Shown one piece after another: positions 25,923 to 34,174 of a stretch of DNA of 64,000 bases. A model generated the notes under the pieces. The model was not told the DNA's origin. It searched no databases and was given only the letters and a program-made list of their open reading frames with translations. A program made the translations under genes and the position numbers. The stretch is taken from the NCBI RefSeq assembly GCF_016901695.1, contig NZ_JACJKS010000004.1, forward strand, positions 146,575 to 210,574, given 5' to 3'. Numbering within the stretch: the stretch's first letter is position 1; each line of letters begins with the position of its first letter. The DNA is from Mordavella massiliensis. GTDB taxonomy: Bacteria; Bacillota; Clostridia; Lachnospirales; Lachnospiraceae.

Positions 25923-25967
25923 GGGGCGGCTTCTCCGCAGAAAAAAGCGGAGAGGCTGCCCCTTTTT
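25923..25967 (+). terminator. Intrinsic terminator after rseP
   Basis: Near-perfect 16-bp stem, 25923-25938 with 25947-25962, 8-base A-rich loop, then TTTTT. Confidence 0.92.
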
Positions 25968-26041
25968 CATGCCGGCGGCGGGCCGGATGCCGGGCTTGGA
26001 CAAAGGCCTTGCCAATTATTTAACAAAAATGGGAAAAACAG

Positions 26042-26070
26042 TTGAATTAGACGATAAAAAACCGTATAAT
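26042..26070 (+). promoter_or_regulatory. Promoter of the decarboxylase/transcarboxylase operon
   Basis: TTGAAT (26042-26047), 17-bp spacer, perfect TATAAT (26065-26070), giving a 5' UTR of about 110 nt. Confidence 0.75.
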
Positions 26071-26188
26071 ATAATCGGCTGAAAATTTGGTTTGACTTTT
26101 TGCAATTGTCTAACATATGCAAACCTCTTCTGCGAGAGGGTGAGAGTAAAACCTTATTGAATATTTTAAGAAAATGGAGGGCTAGGTT

Positions 26189-27628
26189 ATGAGCAACATG
26201 GCAACAGAAAGTGCAGCAAGCCGCAGAATCACTTCTCTGCTTGATGCAGGCAGCTTTGTTGAGATCGGCGCCGGCGTGACAGCCAGATCCACTGATTTCA
26301 ACATGCAGGAAACAAAAACTCCGGGAGACGGCGTCGTTACCGGATACGGAGTGATCGACGGCAATCTCGTCTACGTCTACAGCCAGGACGCGTCCGTGCT
26401 GGGCGGTTCCATGGGCGAGATGCATGCAAAGAAGATCGCCGCTGTCTACGACATGGCGATGAAGATGGGCGCTCCTGTGATCGGTCTTGTGGACTGTGCA
26501 GGTTTCCGGCTCCAGGAGGCGACAGACGCGCTTGACGCATTCGGACAGCTCTATCTGAAGCAGGCGATGGCTTCCGGCGTTGTTCCCCAGATCACAGCGG
26601 TCTTCGGAAACTGCGGCGGCGGGCTGGCTACGATGGCAGCGCTGACAGACTTCACATTCATGGAGGGAAAGAACGCGAAACTGTTCGTGAACTCCCCCAA
26701 CGCCATCCCGGGCAATACGGCCCAGAAGTGCGACACCGCTTCCGCGGCATTCCAGAGTGAGTCCGCAGGTCTTGTGGACGAAGTGGGAACAGAGGAGGAG
26801 ATCCTGGCGGATATCCGGACGCTGATCTGCATGCTTCCCTGCAACAACGAGGAGGACGCCTCCTACGATGAGTGCACGGACGACCTGAACCGCCTCTGCG
26901 ACGGCATCGAGAATGCGGCGGAGGATACAGCCATCGCGCTGGCGCAGATCTCCGACAACGGCGTTGTGTTCGAGACGAAGAAGGACTACGCGAAGGATAT
27001 GGTCACGGCTTTCATCCGCCTCAACGGCATGACGGTGGGCGCAGTTGCCAACCGCTCCAAAGTGTATGATGAGAACGCGGAGGTCAAAGAGGAGTTCGAC
27101 GGCTCCCTGTCTACGGCCGGAGCCCGCAAGGCAGCTCAGTTCGTGAAGTTCTGCGACGCGTTCAACATCCCGGTCCTCACCCTTACCAATGTGACGGGAT
27201 TTGACGCCTCCAAGTGCGCGGAGAGAAACCTCGCAAGGGAGACGGCAAAACTGATCTACGCCTTTGCGGACGCCACTGTCCCGAAGGTGAACGTGATCAT
27301 CGGCAAGGCGTACGGAAGCGCCTATGTGGCGATGAACAGCAAGTCCCTCGGCGCGGATATGGTCTATGCGTGGCCGGATGCCGAGATCGGCATGATGGAC
27401 GCGGACCTGGCGGCCCGGATCATGTACGCGGACGCGGACAGGGCGGCGCAGAAGGAGAAGGCAGCCCAGTACAGGGATCTGCAGTCCAGCCCGGCCTGCG
27501 CAGCGGGACGCGGCTATGTGGATGCAGTCATCAGCCCGGCCGAGACACGCAAGTATATCATCGGGGCATTTGAGATGCTCTTCACAAAGAGAGAGGATCG
27601 TCCGGCAAAGAAACATGGAACGGTTTAG
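26189..27628 (+). CDS. Acyl-CoA carboxyltransferase subunit (12S/MmdA-like)
   Basis: A 479-residue double-crotonase-fold carboxyltransferase like the propionyl-CoA carboxylase beta chain, the methylmalonyl-CoA decarboxylase alpha chain and the 12S subunit of transcarboxylase. Glycine-rich oxyanion segments are seen at GNCGGGLATMAAL and at GKAYGSAYVAMNSK in the two halves. It would move CO2 between an acyl-CoA and biotin. First gene of a five-gene operon with OadG-, biotin-carrier-, OadB- and OadA-like proteins. It is somewhat shorter than typical MmdA (about 510). Substrate (methylmalonyl-, malonyl- or glutaconyl-CoA) is not fixed by sequence. RBS GGAGG. Confidence 0.88.
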   Translation: MSNMATESAASRRITSLLDAGSFVEIGAGVTARSTDFNMQETKTPGDGVVTGYGVIDGNLVYVYSQDASVLGGSMGEMHAKKIAAVYDMAMKMGAPVIGLVDCAGFRLQEATDALDAFGQLYLKQAMASGVVPQITAVFGNCGGGLATMAALTDFTFMEGKNAKLFVNSPNAIPGNTAQKCDTASAAFQSESAGLVDEVGTEEEILADIRTLICMLPCNNEEDASYDECTDDLNRLCDGIENAAEDTAIALAQISDNGVVFETKKDYAKDMVTAFIRLNGMTVGAVANRSKVYDENAEVKEEFDGSLSTAGARKAAQFVKFCDAFNIPVLTLTNVTGFDASKCAERNLARETAKLIYAFADATVPKVNVIIGKAYGSAYVAMNSKSLGADMVYAWPDAEIGMMDADLAARIMYADADRAAQKEKAAQYRDLQSSPACAAGRGYVDAVISPAETRKYIIGAFEMLFTKREDRPAKKHGTV

Positions 27629-27642
27629 TGAGGTGAGACAAA

Positions 27643-28446
27643 TTGAAGAGAAAAATTAGCTTAATCATGTGCATGCTCGCAGTTGTGTTCGCCCTGGCAG
27701 GATGCAGTGGTCAGGACTCCGGCGTCGAGTACGACGAGGCAGTCATCGGAGAGGCCACAGAGTTCCTTGTTTCCTATTGCTCCACTGTGGACGATGCGAC
27801 GGTCGAGCAGTGGAACAGCCTGTCTGACGAGCAGCTGGAGATCCAGATGGCCCAGTCCGGCTATCCCTTTACGGCGGACAGCTTCCTCGGCTCCATGGAT
27901 GCATGGAAGGCCGGCGTAGAGGAGTGCGGCGCATATCTGGGACACGACGAGTTCACGTACGAGGCGACCCAGACCCAGCTCTCCGCCACCACGACAGCGC
28001 AGTTCGAGGACAGGGACGCGGATCTGGAGATCATCTACAAGGCGGACGTGCGGGGCAACCTGCACCTGGACAGCCTGACAGTGAGCGGCAAGTACACTAT
28101 GGGCGAGATCCTTGGAAAGGCAGGACTGAACACACTTCTTGGCATGGGAACCGTGTTTGTGGTACTGATCATCATCAGCGTGATCATCTCCCTGCTGAAG
28201 TATATCCCGAAGTTTCTGGAGTCGTTCTCCAGGAAGGAAAAACCACAGGCAGCCCCGGCAGCGGCCCCGGCTCCGGCAGCAGCTCCGGCCCCGGCTCCTG
28301 CGCAGGAGGAAGAGGAACTGGCCGGCGATGAGGAGCTTGTGGCAGTCATGGCAGCAGCTATCGCGGCAGCAGAGGAAATTCCGGCGGACGGCTTCGTCGT
28401 GCGAAGCATCAGACGCCGCAGATCAAATAAATGGAATAGAGCATAA
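27643..28446 (+). CDS. OadG-type gamma subunit with an extra lipoprotein-like N-terminal domain
   Basis: A 267-residue protein starting with TTG 27643 (RBS GAGGTGAG). Signal sequence with lipobox ALAGC (cysteine about 21), then about 140 extracytoplasmic residues, one membrane helix (about 165-188), an Ala-Pro linker and a short cytoplasmic tail. The helix-linker-tail part is the OadG/MmdD gamma-subunit plan, which holds the carboxyltransferase on the OadB pump. OadG proteins are usually 80-120 residues, so the outer domain is an addition; it resembles DUF3887-type domains, with low certainty. The Ala-Pro linker is echoed in the next gene. Confidence 0.75.
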   Translation: MKRKISLIMCMLAVVFALAGCSGQDSGVEYDEAVIGEATEFLVSYCSTVDDATVEQWNSLSDEQLEIQMAQSGYPFTADSFLGSMDAWKAGVEECGAYLGHDEFTYEATQTQLSATTTAQFEDRDADLEIIYKADVRGNLHLDSLTVSGKYTMGEILGKAGLNTLLGMGTVFVVLIIISVIISLLKYIPKFLESFSRKEKPQAAPAAAPAPAAAPAPAPAQEEEELAGDEELVAVMAAAIAAAEEIPADGFVVRSIRRRRSNKWNRA

Positions 28447-28467
28447 CCGGATCAGGAGGATATGAAA

Positions 28468-28848
28468 ATGAAAAATTACACGATCACAGTAAATGGAAAT
28501 GTATATGACGTAACGGTTGAAGAGAAGGCAGCAGGCGCAGCGCCCGCAGCGGCACCCGCACCGAAGGCGGCGGCTCCGGCGCCCAAGGCTCCGGCGGCAG
28601 CTCCCGCACCGGCTCCCAAGGCGGCAGGCGCAGGCTCCATCGAGGTGAAGGCAGGCGCGGCCGGCAAGGTATTTAAGATCGAGAAGAACGTGGGCGAGAG
28701 CGTGAAGCGCGGCGACGCAGTCATCATTATCGAGGCCATGAAGATGGAGATCCCGATCGTGGCTCCTGAGGACGGAACAGTAGCCAGCGTGGACGTGGCA
28801 GTAGGCGACGCCGTAGAGGCGGGCGCAGTGCTGGCCACACTGAACTAG
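28468..28848 (+). CDS. Biotin carboxyl carrier protein (1.3S/MmdC-like)
   Basis: A 126-residue free carrier protein: a short N-terminal beta segment, an Ala-Pro linker (about residues 24-52), and a C-terminal biotinyl domain with IIIEAMKMEIPI, where K92 is the biotinylated lysine. ATG 28468 has AGGAGGA 7 bp upstream; ATG 28462 is too close to it. It shuttles CO2 between the carboxyltransferases of this operon and the membrane pump. A separate carrier of this size is found in methylmalonyl-CoA decarboxylase (MmdC) and transcarboxylase (1.3S). Confidence 0.95.
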   Translation: MKNYTITVNGNVYDVTVEEKAAGAAPAAAPAPKAAAPAPKAPAAAPAPAPKAAGAGSIEVKAGAAGKVFKIEKNVGESVKRGDAVIIIEAMKMEIPIVAPEDGTVASVDVAVGDAVEAGAVLATLN

Positions 28849-28902
28849 ACGGCAGGAACCGTCTGGTTCGGAAACTTTTGAAACACGACTGGAGGTTAGA
28901 AA

Positions 28903-30054
28903 ATGGATTATATAGTAACAACATTGGGAAACCTCGTGCAGCAGACCGCGTTCCTCAACCTGACGTGGGGGAACCTCGTTATGATCGCTGTCGCGTGCTT
29001 TTTCCTGTATCTTGCAATCAAACATGGATTTGAACCTCTGCTGCTCGTGCCCATCGCTTTCGGTATGCTGCTTGTCAATATCTATCCGGATATCATGCTG
29101 CACGCCGAGGACGCGGCCAACGGCACAGGAGGTCTCCTTTACTACTTCTATGTGCTGGACGAGTGGTCCATCCTTCCGTCACTGATCTTCCTCGGCGTGG
29201 GAGCCATGACGGACTTCGGACCCCTGATCGCCAACCCGAAGAGCTTTCTTCTTGGTGCGGCGGCCCAGTTCGGTATCTTTGCGGCTTACCTGGGCGCGAT
29301 GGCCATGGGCTTCTCTGACAAGGCGGCGGCAGCCATCGCCATCATCGGCGGCGCAGACGGACCGACGTCCATCTTCCTCGCCGGCAAGCTGCAGCAGACG
29401 GCCATCCTCGGCCCCATCGCCGTGGCGGCCTACTCCTACATGGCCCTTGTGCCGATCATCCAGCCGCCGGTTATGAAGCTTTTGACAACGGAGAAGGAGA
29501 GAAGGATCAAGATGGAGCAGCTCCGGCCCGTATCCAAGCTGGAGAGGATCCTCTTCCCCATCATCGTGACCATCGTGGTATGTATGATCCTTCCCACCAC
29601 AGCGCCCCTGGTTGGTATGCTCATGCTGGGCAACCTGTTCCGTGAGTGCGGCGTGGTGCGGCAGTTGACAGAGACGGCGTCCAACGCACTGATGTACATC
29701 GTTGTTATCCTGCTTGGCACATCCGTGGGCGCCACCACAAGCGCGGAGGCGTTCCTGAACACAGATACGCTGAAGATCGTGGCCCTCGGACTGATCGCAT
29801 TTGTATTCGGTACAGCGGCAGGCGTACTGCTTGGCAAAGTTATGTGCGCTCTTACCGGAGGAAAGGTCAACCCGCTGATCGGTTCGGCCGGCGTGTCCGC
29901 CGTGCCTATGGCGGCCAGGGTATCACAGAAGGTCGGCGCGGAGTACGATCCCACCAACTTCCTTCTGATGCATGCCATGGGACCGAACGTGGCCGGCGTC
30001 ATCGGAACAGCGGTCGTGGCCGGAACCTTTATGGCGATTTTCGGCGTCATGTAA
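28903..30054 (+). CDS. oadB: Na+-translocating decarboxylase beta subunit
   Basis: A 383-residue membrane protein of the OadB/MmdB/GcdB family with about nine helices. The conserved IIGGADGPTSIFLAGKL segment (about residues 147-163) carries the aspartate known to be needed for Na+ coupling, and the C-terminal NVAGVIGTAVVAG segment is typical. It decarboxylates carboxybiotin and exports Na+. RBS GGAGG. Length is slightly below the 400-430 usual for the family. Confidence 0.96.
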   Translation: MDYIVTTLGNLVQQTAFLNLTWGNLVMIAVACFFLYLAIKHGFEPLLLVPIAFGMLLVNIYPDIMLHAEDAANGTGGLLYYFYVLDEWSILPSLIFLGVGAMTDFGPLIANPKSFLLGAAAQFGIFAAYLGAMAMGFSDKAAAAIAIIGGADGPTSIFLAGKLQQTAILGPIAVAAYSYMALVPIIQPPVMKLLTTEKERRIKMEQLRPVSKLERILFPIIVTIVVCMILPTTAPLVGMLMLGNLFRECGVVRQLTETASNALMYIVVILLGTSVGATTSAEAFLNTDTLKIVALGLIAFVFGTAAGVLLGKVMCALTGGKVNPLIGSAGVSAVPMAARVSQKVGAEYDPTNFLLMHAMGPNVAGVIGTAVVAGTFMAIFGVM

Positions 30055-30092
30055 GCGGCGCAGTGATATAGAATAAAATGGAGGAAGAAATC

Positions 30093-31508
30093 ATGGCAGA
30101 AATTGAGAAAAAACCAGTAAAAATAACAGAGACCATCCTGCGTGACGCGCACCAGTCTCTGATCGCCACCCGTATGACAACAGAGCAGATGCTGCCGATC
30201 ATCGACAAGATGGACAAAGTCGGCTACCACTCTGTAGAGTGCTGGGGCGGCGCCACCTTCGATGCATCCCTTCGTTTCCTGAAGGAGGATCCGTGGGACA
30301 GGCTCCGCAAGTTCCGCGACGGCTTCAAGAACACAAAGCTGCAGATGCTCTTCAGAGGACAGAACATCCTCGGCTACCGTCCGTACGCGGACGACGTGGT
30401 GGAGTACTTTGTACAGAAATCCGTTGCAAACGGCATTGACATCATCCGCATCTTCGACTGCCTGAACGATCTGCGCAACCTGCAGACAGCGGTCAAGGCA
30501 GCAAACAAAGAGAAGGCGGACGCACAGGTGGCCCTGTCCTACACGATCGGCGACGCCTACACCCTGGAGTACTGGGTGGACATCGCAAAGAGGATCGAGG
30601 ACATGGGAGCCAACTCCATCTGCATCAAGGATATGGCCGGCCTGCTCCTGCCGTACCAGGCGACAGAGCTGATCACGGCTATGAAAGAGGCGGTGGATCT
30701 GCCGATCCAGCTTCACACCCACTACACATCCGGCGTGGCGTCCATGACGTACCTGAAGGCCGTGGAGGCGGGCGTGGATGTCATCGACACCGCCATGTCA
30801 CCCTTCGCACTTGGCACATCCCAGCCGGCTACAGAGGTTATGGTGGAGACCTTCAAGGGCACGCCCTATGACACCGGACTGGACCAGAAGCTGCTGGCAG
30901 AGATCGCGGACTACTTCCGTCCGATCCGGGACGAGGCGCTGGAGAGCGGACTCCTCAACCCGAAGAACCTGGGCGTGAACATCAAGACGCTCCTCTACCA
31001 GGTACCCGGCGGCATGCTTTCCAACCTGACGAGCCAGCTCAAGGAGCAGGGCGCGGAGGACAAGTACTACGAAGTGCTTGAGGAAGTGCCGAGAGTCCGC
31101 AAGGATCTGGGCGAGCCGCCGCTTGTGACACCGTCCTCCCAGATCGTGGGCACGCAGGCCGTGTTCAACGTGCTGATGGGCGAGCGCTACAAGATGGCCA
31201 CCAAGGAAACGAAGGATGTCTTAAGCGGCAAGTACGGCGCGACTGTAAAGCCCTTCAATCCGGATGTGGTTAAGAAGGTGCTGGGCGATGATCCTGAGGT
31301 CATCACCTGCCGTCCGGCGGACCTGATCCCGGACGAGCTGGATACACTCCGCAAAGAGTGCGAGCAGTGGATCCAGCAGGACGAGGACGTGCTGACATAC
31401 GCCCTCTTCCCGCAGGTAGCGACAGACTTCTTCAAATACCGCGAGGCGCAGCAGACGAAGATCGATCCGACTGTGGCTGACACGGAAAACGGAAGCTATC
31501 CGGTATAG
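30093..31508 (+). CDS. Oxaloacetate decarboxylase/pyruvate carboxyltransferase subunit (OadA N-terminal, 5S-like)
   Basis: A 471-residue TIM-barrel carboxyltransferase: ITETILRDAHQSLIATRMTT, FRGQNILGYRPYADD, metal ligands in LHTHYTSG, AMSPFALGTSQP, and the C-terminal GGMLSNL region. It lacks the biotinyl domain that ends OadA and pyruvate carboxylase subunit B (about 590-600 residues), so it must use the carrier at 28468, as the 5S subunit of transcarboxylase does. ATG 30093 has GGAGGA 7 bp upstream; ATG 30078 is inside that ribosome site. Last gene of the operon, closed by a terminator. Confidence 0.93.
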   Translation: MAEIEKKPVKITETILRDAHQSLIATRMTTEQMLPIIDKMDKVGYHSVECWGGATFDASLRFLKEDPWDRLRKFRDGFKNTKLQMLFRGQNILGYRPYADDVVEYFVQKSVANGIDIIRIFDCLNDLRNLQTAVKAANKEKADAQVALSYTIGDAYTLEYWVDIAKRIEDMGANSICIKDMAGLLLPYQATELITAMKEAVDLPIQLHTHYTSGVASMTYLKAVEAGVDVIDTAMSPFALGTSQPATEVMVETFKGTPYDTGLDQKLLAEIADYFRPIRDEALESGLLNPKNLGVNIKTLLYQVPGGMLSNLTSQLKEQGAEDKYYEVLEEVPRVRKDLGEPPLVTPSSQIVGTQAVFNVLMGERYKMATKETKDVLSGKYGATVKPFNPDVVKKVLGDDPEVITCRPADLIPDELDTLRKECEQWIQQDEDVLTYALFPQVATDFFKYREAQQTKIDPTVADTENGSYPV

Positions 31509-31522
31509 GATTGCTCTGATAG

Positions 31523-31575
31523 AGAAAAGCGGACAGACCGCGGCTTTGCGCCGCGGGATGCCCGCTTTTCTTTTT
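31523..31575 (+). terminator. Intrinsic terminator of the biotin-dependent operon
   Basis: AGAAAAGCGG (31523-31532) pairs with CCGCTTTTCT (31562-31571), with an inner CCGCGGC/GCCGCGG stem, then TTTTT. Confidence 0.88.
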
Positions 31576-31594
31576 GTCCGGGAAACGGCCCCTC

Positions 31595-32836
31595 CTAAGT
31601 CAGTTCCGCGATGCGGGAGACGCCCACATAGATTTCGGAGATCTTATACCAGGTCGGGTAGTCTGTCACGCCGGTCCGGGGCAGGCCGAAGACGCCCTGG
31701 AAGCGGCGCACCGCATCTGCCGTGGCCGGCCCGTAGATCCCGTCTGCCGTGAGCTTCGGGAGGGCCGGGTAGGCGCCTGCGATGGCAGTAAGCTGCTCCT
31801 GGAGCTGCCGCACCTTGTCGCCGGTGGATCCCTCCTCCAGGTCATAGCCGGGCCAGGAGGAGGGAATGCCGGAGATGGCTTCCGCCGTGTTGATGTAGAG
31901 GTCATCCCCGTAGTAATAGCGCAGGATCCGGATGGCGCTGTAGCCCTGGTCGCCCAGGGACTTGGATCCCCACTGCGTCATCCAGCCGGCGCACTGGACC
32001 TGGCGGCCGTCGCAGTACTGGGTCAGGATGGGCTGGCGCACATTGGGGCGGGAGAGATAGTCCGCGAAGAGTTCATCCACGACAGAGGAGATCGTATCGT
32101 AGATGTTCCGCTCCGGGATCCACTTGTGGTCAAAGGCGGTGGAGGATGTGATGGTAAAGTCGTAGCCCTGGTTCCGGTACCATTCCGTGTAGACCCGGTT
32201 CAGGGTGAAGGACATGATGGCCAGCACATTGGCCCGGATGGTGTTCTCGGGCCAGGTGGCGTAGATCTCGCTGGAGGCCACGTTCTTGATGTAATCCTTG
32301 TATTTCACATAGTAGTTTCGGGCGGTGCTGTCCCGGGGACTCCCGTCGTGGACGACGATGTATTCGGGCACCACGACCCGGCTTAAGACGATCTCCCCGG
32401 TCTCGCTGACCGGTTTGATCTCATCTTCGGGGATCTTGGGCGGGTAGTTGCCGTAGAGGGTGTGGGCGGGGATAACGAACCGTTCCTCACCCTCCGTGTC
32501 AGGCCCGGCCGGGCGCATGCGTATGTTCTGGATGGCGGTGACGCCGGAGAGGATCTCGGCGCCGGCGATGCTGACGGGTTCCATGCCGGGGGCCTCGGCC
32601 AGGATGGTGTACTCGGCGTAAGGCTGTTCCTCGGCCGTCTCCTCCAGGCTGTATTCCTCCGGCGGGGCGTCAAGCGCCAGCGTGTCGGTCTGCCCGGAAC
32701 TGTCGGTTGTAACTTCTTCGAGAACAGAGTCCGGAACACCTGTGTAGGAGATGCGGACGCGGGCGTCCGCAACCGGGAATCCGCTGCTCTCAGAAGTGAT
32801 ATGGATCTTCAGATTTCCTTTGGAAGGATCGTTCAT
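31595..32836 (-). CDS. SpoIID-like/peptidoglycan-binding domain protein
   Basis: A 413-residue protein in three parts: an N-terminal beta-sandwich like carboxypeptidase regulatory or Ig-like domains (about 1-110), a middle part similar to SpoIID/LytB glycan hydrolases (YIKNVASSEIYATWP..., about 175-300) and a C-terminal peptidoglycan-binding type 1 domain (STGDKVRQLQEQL...DGIYGPATADAVRRFQ, about 338-395). No signal peptide is visible, which is odd for a wall protein; it may act in the forespore or mother cell. Monocistronic, convergent with the previous operon. Similar proteins are common in spore-forming clostridia, but the role is not known. Confidence 0.75.
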   Translation of the reverse strand: MNDPSKGNLKIHITSESSGFPVADARVRISYTGVPDSVLEEVTTDSSGQTDTLALDAPPEEYSLEETAEEQPYAEYTILAEAPGMEPVSIAGAEILSGVTAIQNIRMRPAGPDTEGEERFVIPAHTLYGNYPPKIPEDEIKPVSETGEIVLSRVVVPEYIVVHDGSPRDSTARNYYVKYKDYIKNVASSEIYATWPENTIRANVLAIMSFTLNRVYTEWYRNQGYDFTITSSTAFDHKWIPERNIYDTISSVVDELFADYLSRPNVRQPILTQYCDGRQVQCAGWMTQWGSKSLGDQGYSAIRILRYYYGDDLYINTAEAISGIPSSWPGYDLEEGSTGDKVRQLQEQLTAIAGAYPALPKLTADGIYGPATADAVRRFQGVFGLPRTGVTDYPTWYKISEIYVGVSRIAELT

Positions 32837-32920
32837 AGAAAACCTCGCAGGCGAAAAGAAACGTTCTTATTGCCAGTATATGCGGCTGCCGGAGACGCGT
32901 GAAAAATTCTTTTTTATCGG

Positions 32921-32949
32921 TTGAAAATTGTCCCAATGTGTAGTATAAT
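32921..32949 (+). promoter_or_regulatory. Promoter of carAB
   Basis: TTGAAA (32921-32926), 17-bp spacer, perfect TATAAT (32944-32949); RNA start about 32956, leaving a leader of roughly 150 nt before carA. Confidence 0.75.
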
Positions 32950-32968
32950 TTTTACAATTTGTGGAGAC

Positions 32969-33103
32969 ATGATTTGTCGCTGGGGAGAATTATTTTGGGC
33001 AGTTGTGCTTGCACACACTGCCTTTTTTATGGCAGGGACAGCCCTGTGCCCGGCGCAGGTCCTCTTCGCATGTTACAATTATATGAAGGGAAAAGGTGAA
33101 TGA
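32969..33103 (+). CDS. Candidate 44-residue leader peptide abutting carA
   Basis: A small frame starts at ATG 32969 inside the carA leader and ends with TGA at 33101-33103, directly touching the carA ATG. The predicted peptide has a hydrophobic stretch (about residues 9-33, beginning LFWAVVLAHTAFF). GGAG lies only 2 bp before its ATG, which is short. The frame runs through the leader terminator. It could be a translated leader that opens the hairpin or couples to carA, or a chance open frame. Confidence 0.35.
   Translation: MICRWGELFWAVVLAHTAFFMAGTALCPAQVLFACYNYMKGKGE
32998..33028 (+). terminator. Intrinsic terminator in the carA leader (candidate attenuator)
   Basis: GGCAGTTGTGC (32998-33008) pairs with GCACACACTGCC (33011-33022) with a single bulged C, followed by six T. 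The 3' arm end CTGCC can instead pair with GGCAG at 33031-33035. Confidence 0.75.
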
Positions 33104-34174
33104 ATGAAAGCGTTTCTTATTTTGGAAGACGGAACTGTCTTTACGGGAACCAGCATCGGATCCACGAGAGACATGATAAGCGAGATTGTATTTAATACCT
33201 CCATGACAGGCTACCTGGAGGTGCTGACTGACCCTTCTTACGCAGGACAGGCCGTAGTTATGACCTATCCATTGATTGGAAATTACGGAATTACTCCGGA
33301 CATGGAGTCAAAGAAGGCATGGCCGGACGGTTACATCGTAAGAGAATTATCGAGAATGCCCAGCAACTTCCGCTGCGAGGGGTCGATCCAGGACTTCCTC
33401 AAAGAGCAGGATATTCCGGGGATCGCAGGCGTTGACACCCGCGCGCTCACGAAGATCCTCCGGGAGAAGGGCACCATGAACGGGATGATCACGACCAATG
33501 AGGACTATGACCTGGACGAGATCCTTCCGAAGCTCCACGCATACAAAGTCGGGGATGTGGTCTCCAAAGTGACATGCGAGGCTCCCTATATGCTGGAGGG
33601 AACAGGACCCAGGGTGGCGCTGATGGACTTTGGCGCCAAGAACAACATCGCGAAATCCCTCCACAGGAGAGGCTGCCAGGTGACGGTCTATCCGGCCGGC
33701 ACTTCCGCGGAGGAGATCATCGCATCGAAGCCGGACGGCATCATGCTCTCCAACGGCCCTGGCGACCCGGAGACCTGCACGGAGATCATCGCCGAGATCC
33801 GGAAGCTCTATGAGACGGAGATCCCGATCTTTGCCATCTGCCTCGGCCATCAGCTTATGGCCCTCGCCAACGGGGCGAAGACCTACAAGCTGAAATACGG
33901 ACACAGGGGCGGCAACCACCCGGTGAAGGACCTGACGAACAACAGGGTGTACATCTCCTCTCAGAACCACGGCTACGCAGTGGATGCGTCCACCATGGAT
34001 CCGGCTGTGGCGCAGGAGGCTTTCGTCAATGTCAACGACGGCACGAACGAGGGGCTTTCCTACATCGGGAAAAACATTTTTACCGTGCAGTTCCATCCGG
34101 AAGCATGCCCGGGCCCCCAGGATTCCGGCTATCTGTTTGACAGGTTTATGGATATGATGAAAGGAGCAAACTAA
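33104..34174 (+). CDS. carA: Carbamoyl-phosphate synthase small (glutaminase) subunit
   Basis: A 356-residue glutamine amidotransferase subunit that supplies ammonia to CarB for carbamoyl phosphate, used in arginine and pyrimidine synthesis. Motifs: GTSIGSTRDMISEIVFNTSMTGY in the N-terminal domain (seen as SEIVFNTSMTGY), LSNGPGDPE, the catalytic cysteine in FAICLGHQ, and QFHPEACPGP with the histidine-glutamate pair. Its stop overlaps the carB start by one base. Expression seems to depend on read-through of a leader terminator. Confidence 0.97.
   Translation: MKAFLILEDGTVFTGTSIGSTRDMISEIVFNTSMTGYLEVLTDPSYAGQAVVMTYPLIGNYGITPDMESKKAWPDGYIVRELSRMPSNFRCEGSIQDFLKEQDIPGIAGVDTRALTKILREKGTMNGMITTNEDYDLDEILPKLHAYKVGDVVSKVTCEAPYMLEGTGPRVALMDFGAKNNIAKSLHRRGCQVTVYPAGTSAEEIIASKPDGIMLSNGPGDPETCTEIIAEIRKLYETEIPIFAICLGHQLMALANGAKTYKLKYGHRGGNHPVKDLTNNRVYISSQNHGYAVDASTMDPAVAQEAFVNVNDGTNEGLSYIGKNIFTVQFHPEACPGPQDSGYLFDRFMDMMKGAN

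Noticed and set aside
28240..28630. Repetitive GCx CCx stretches that look like tandem repeats
   Set aside because: They encode the Ala-Pro linkers of the gamma subunit and of the biotin carrier, a known feature of these families, and are not CRISPR or DNA repeats.
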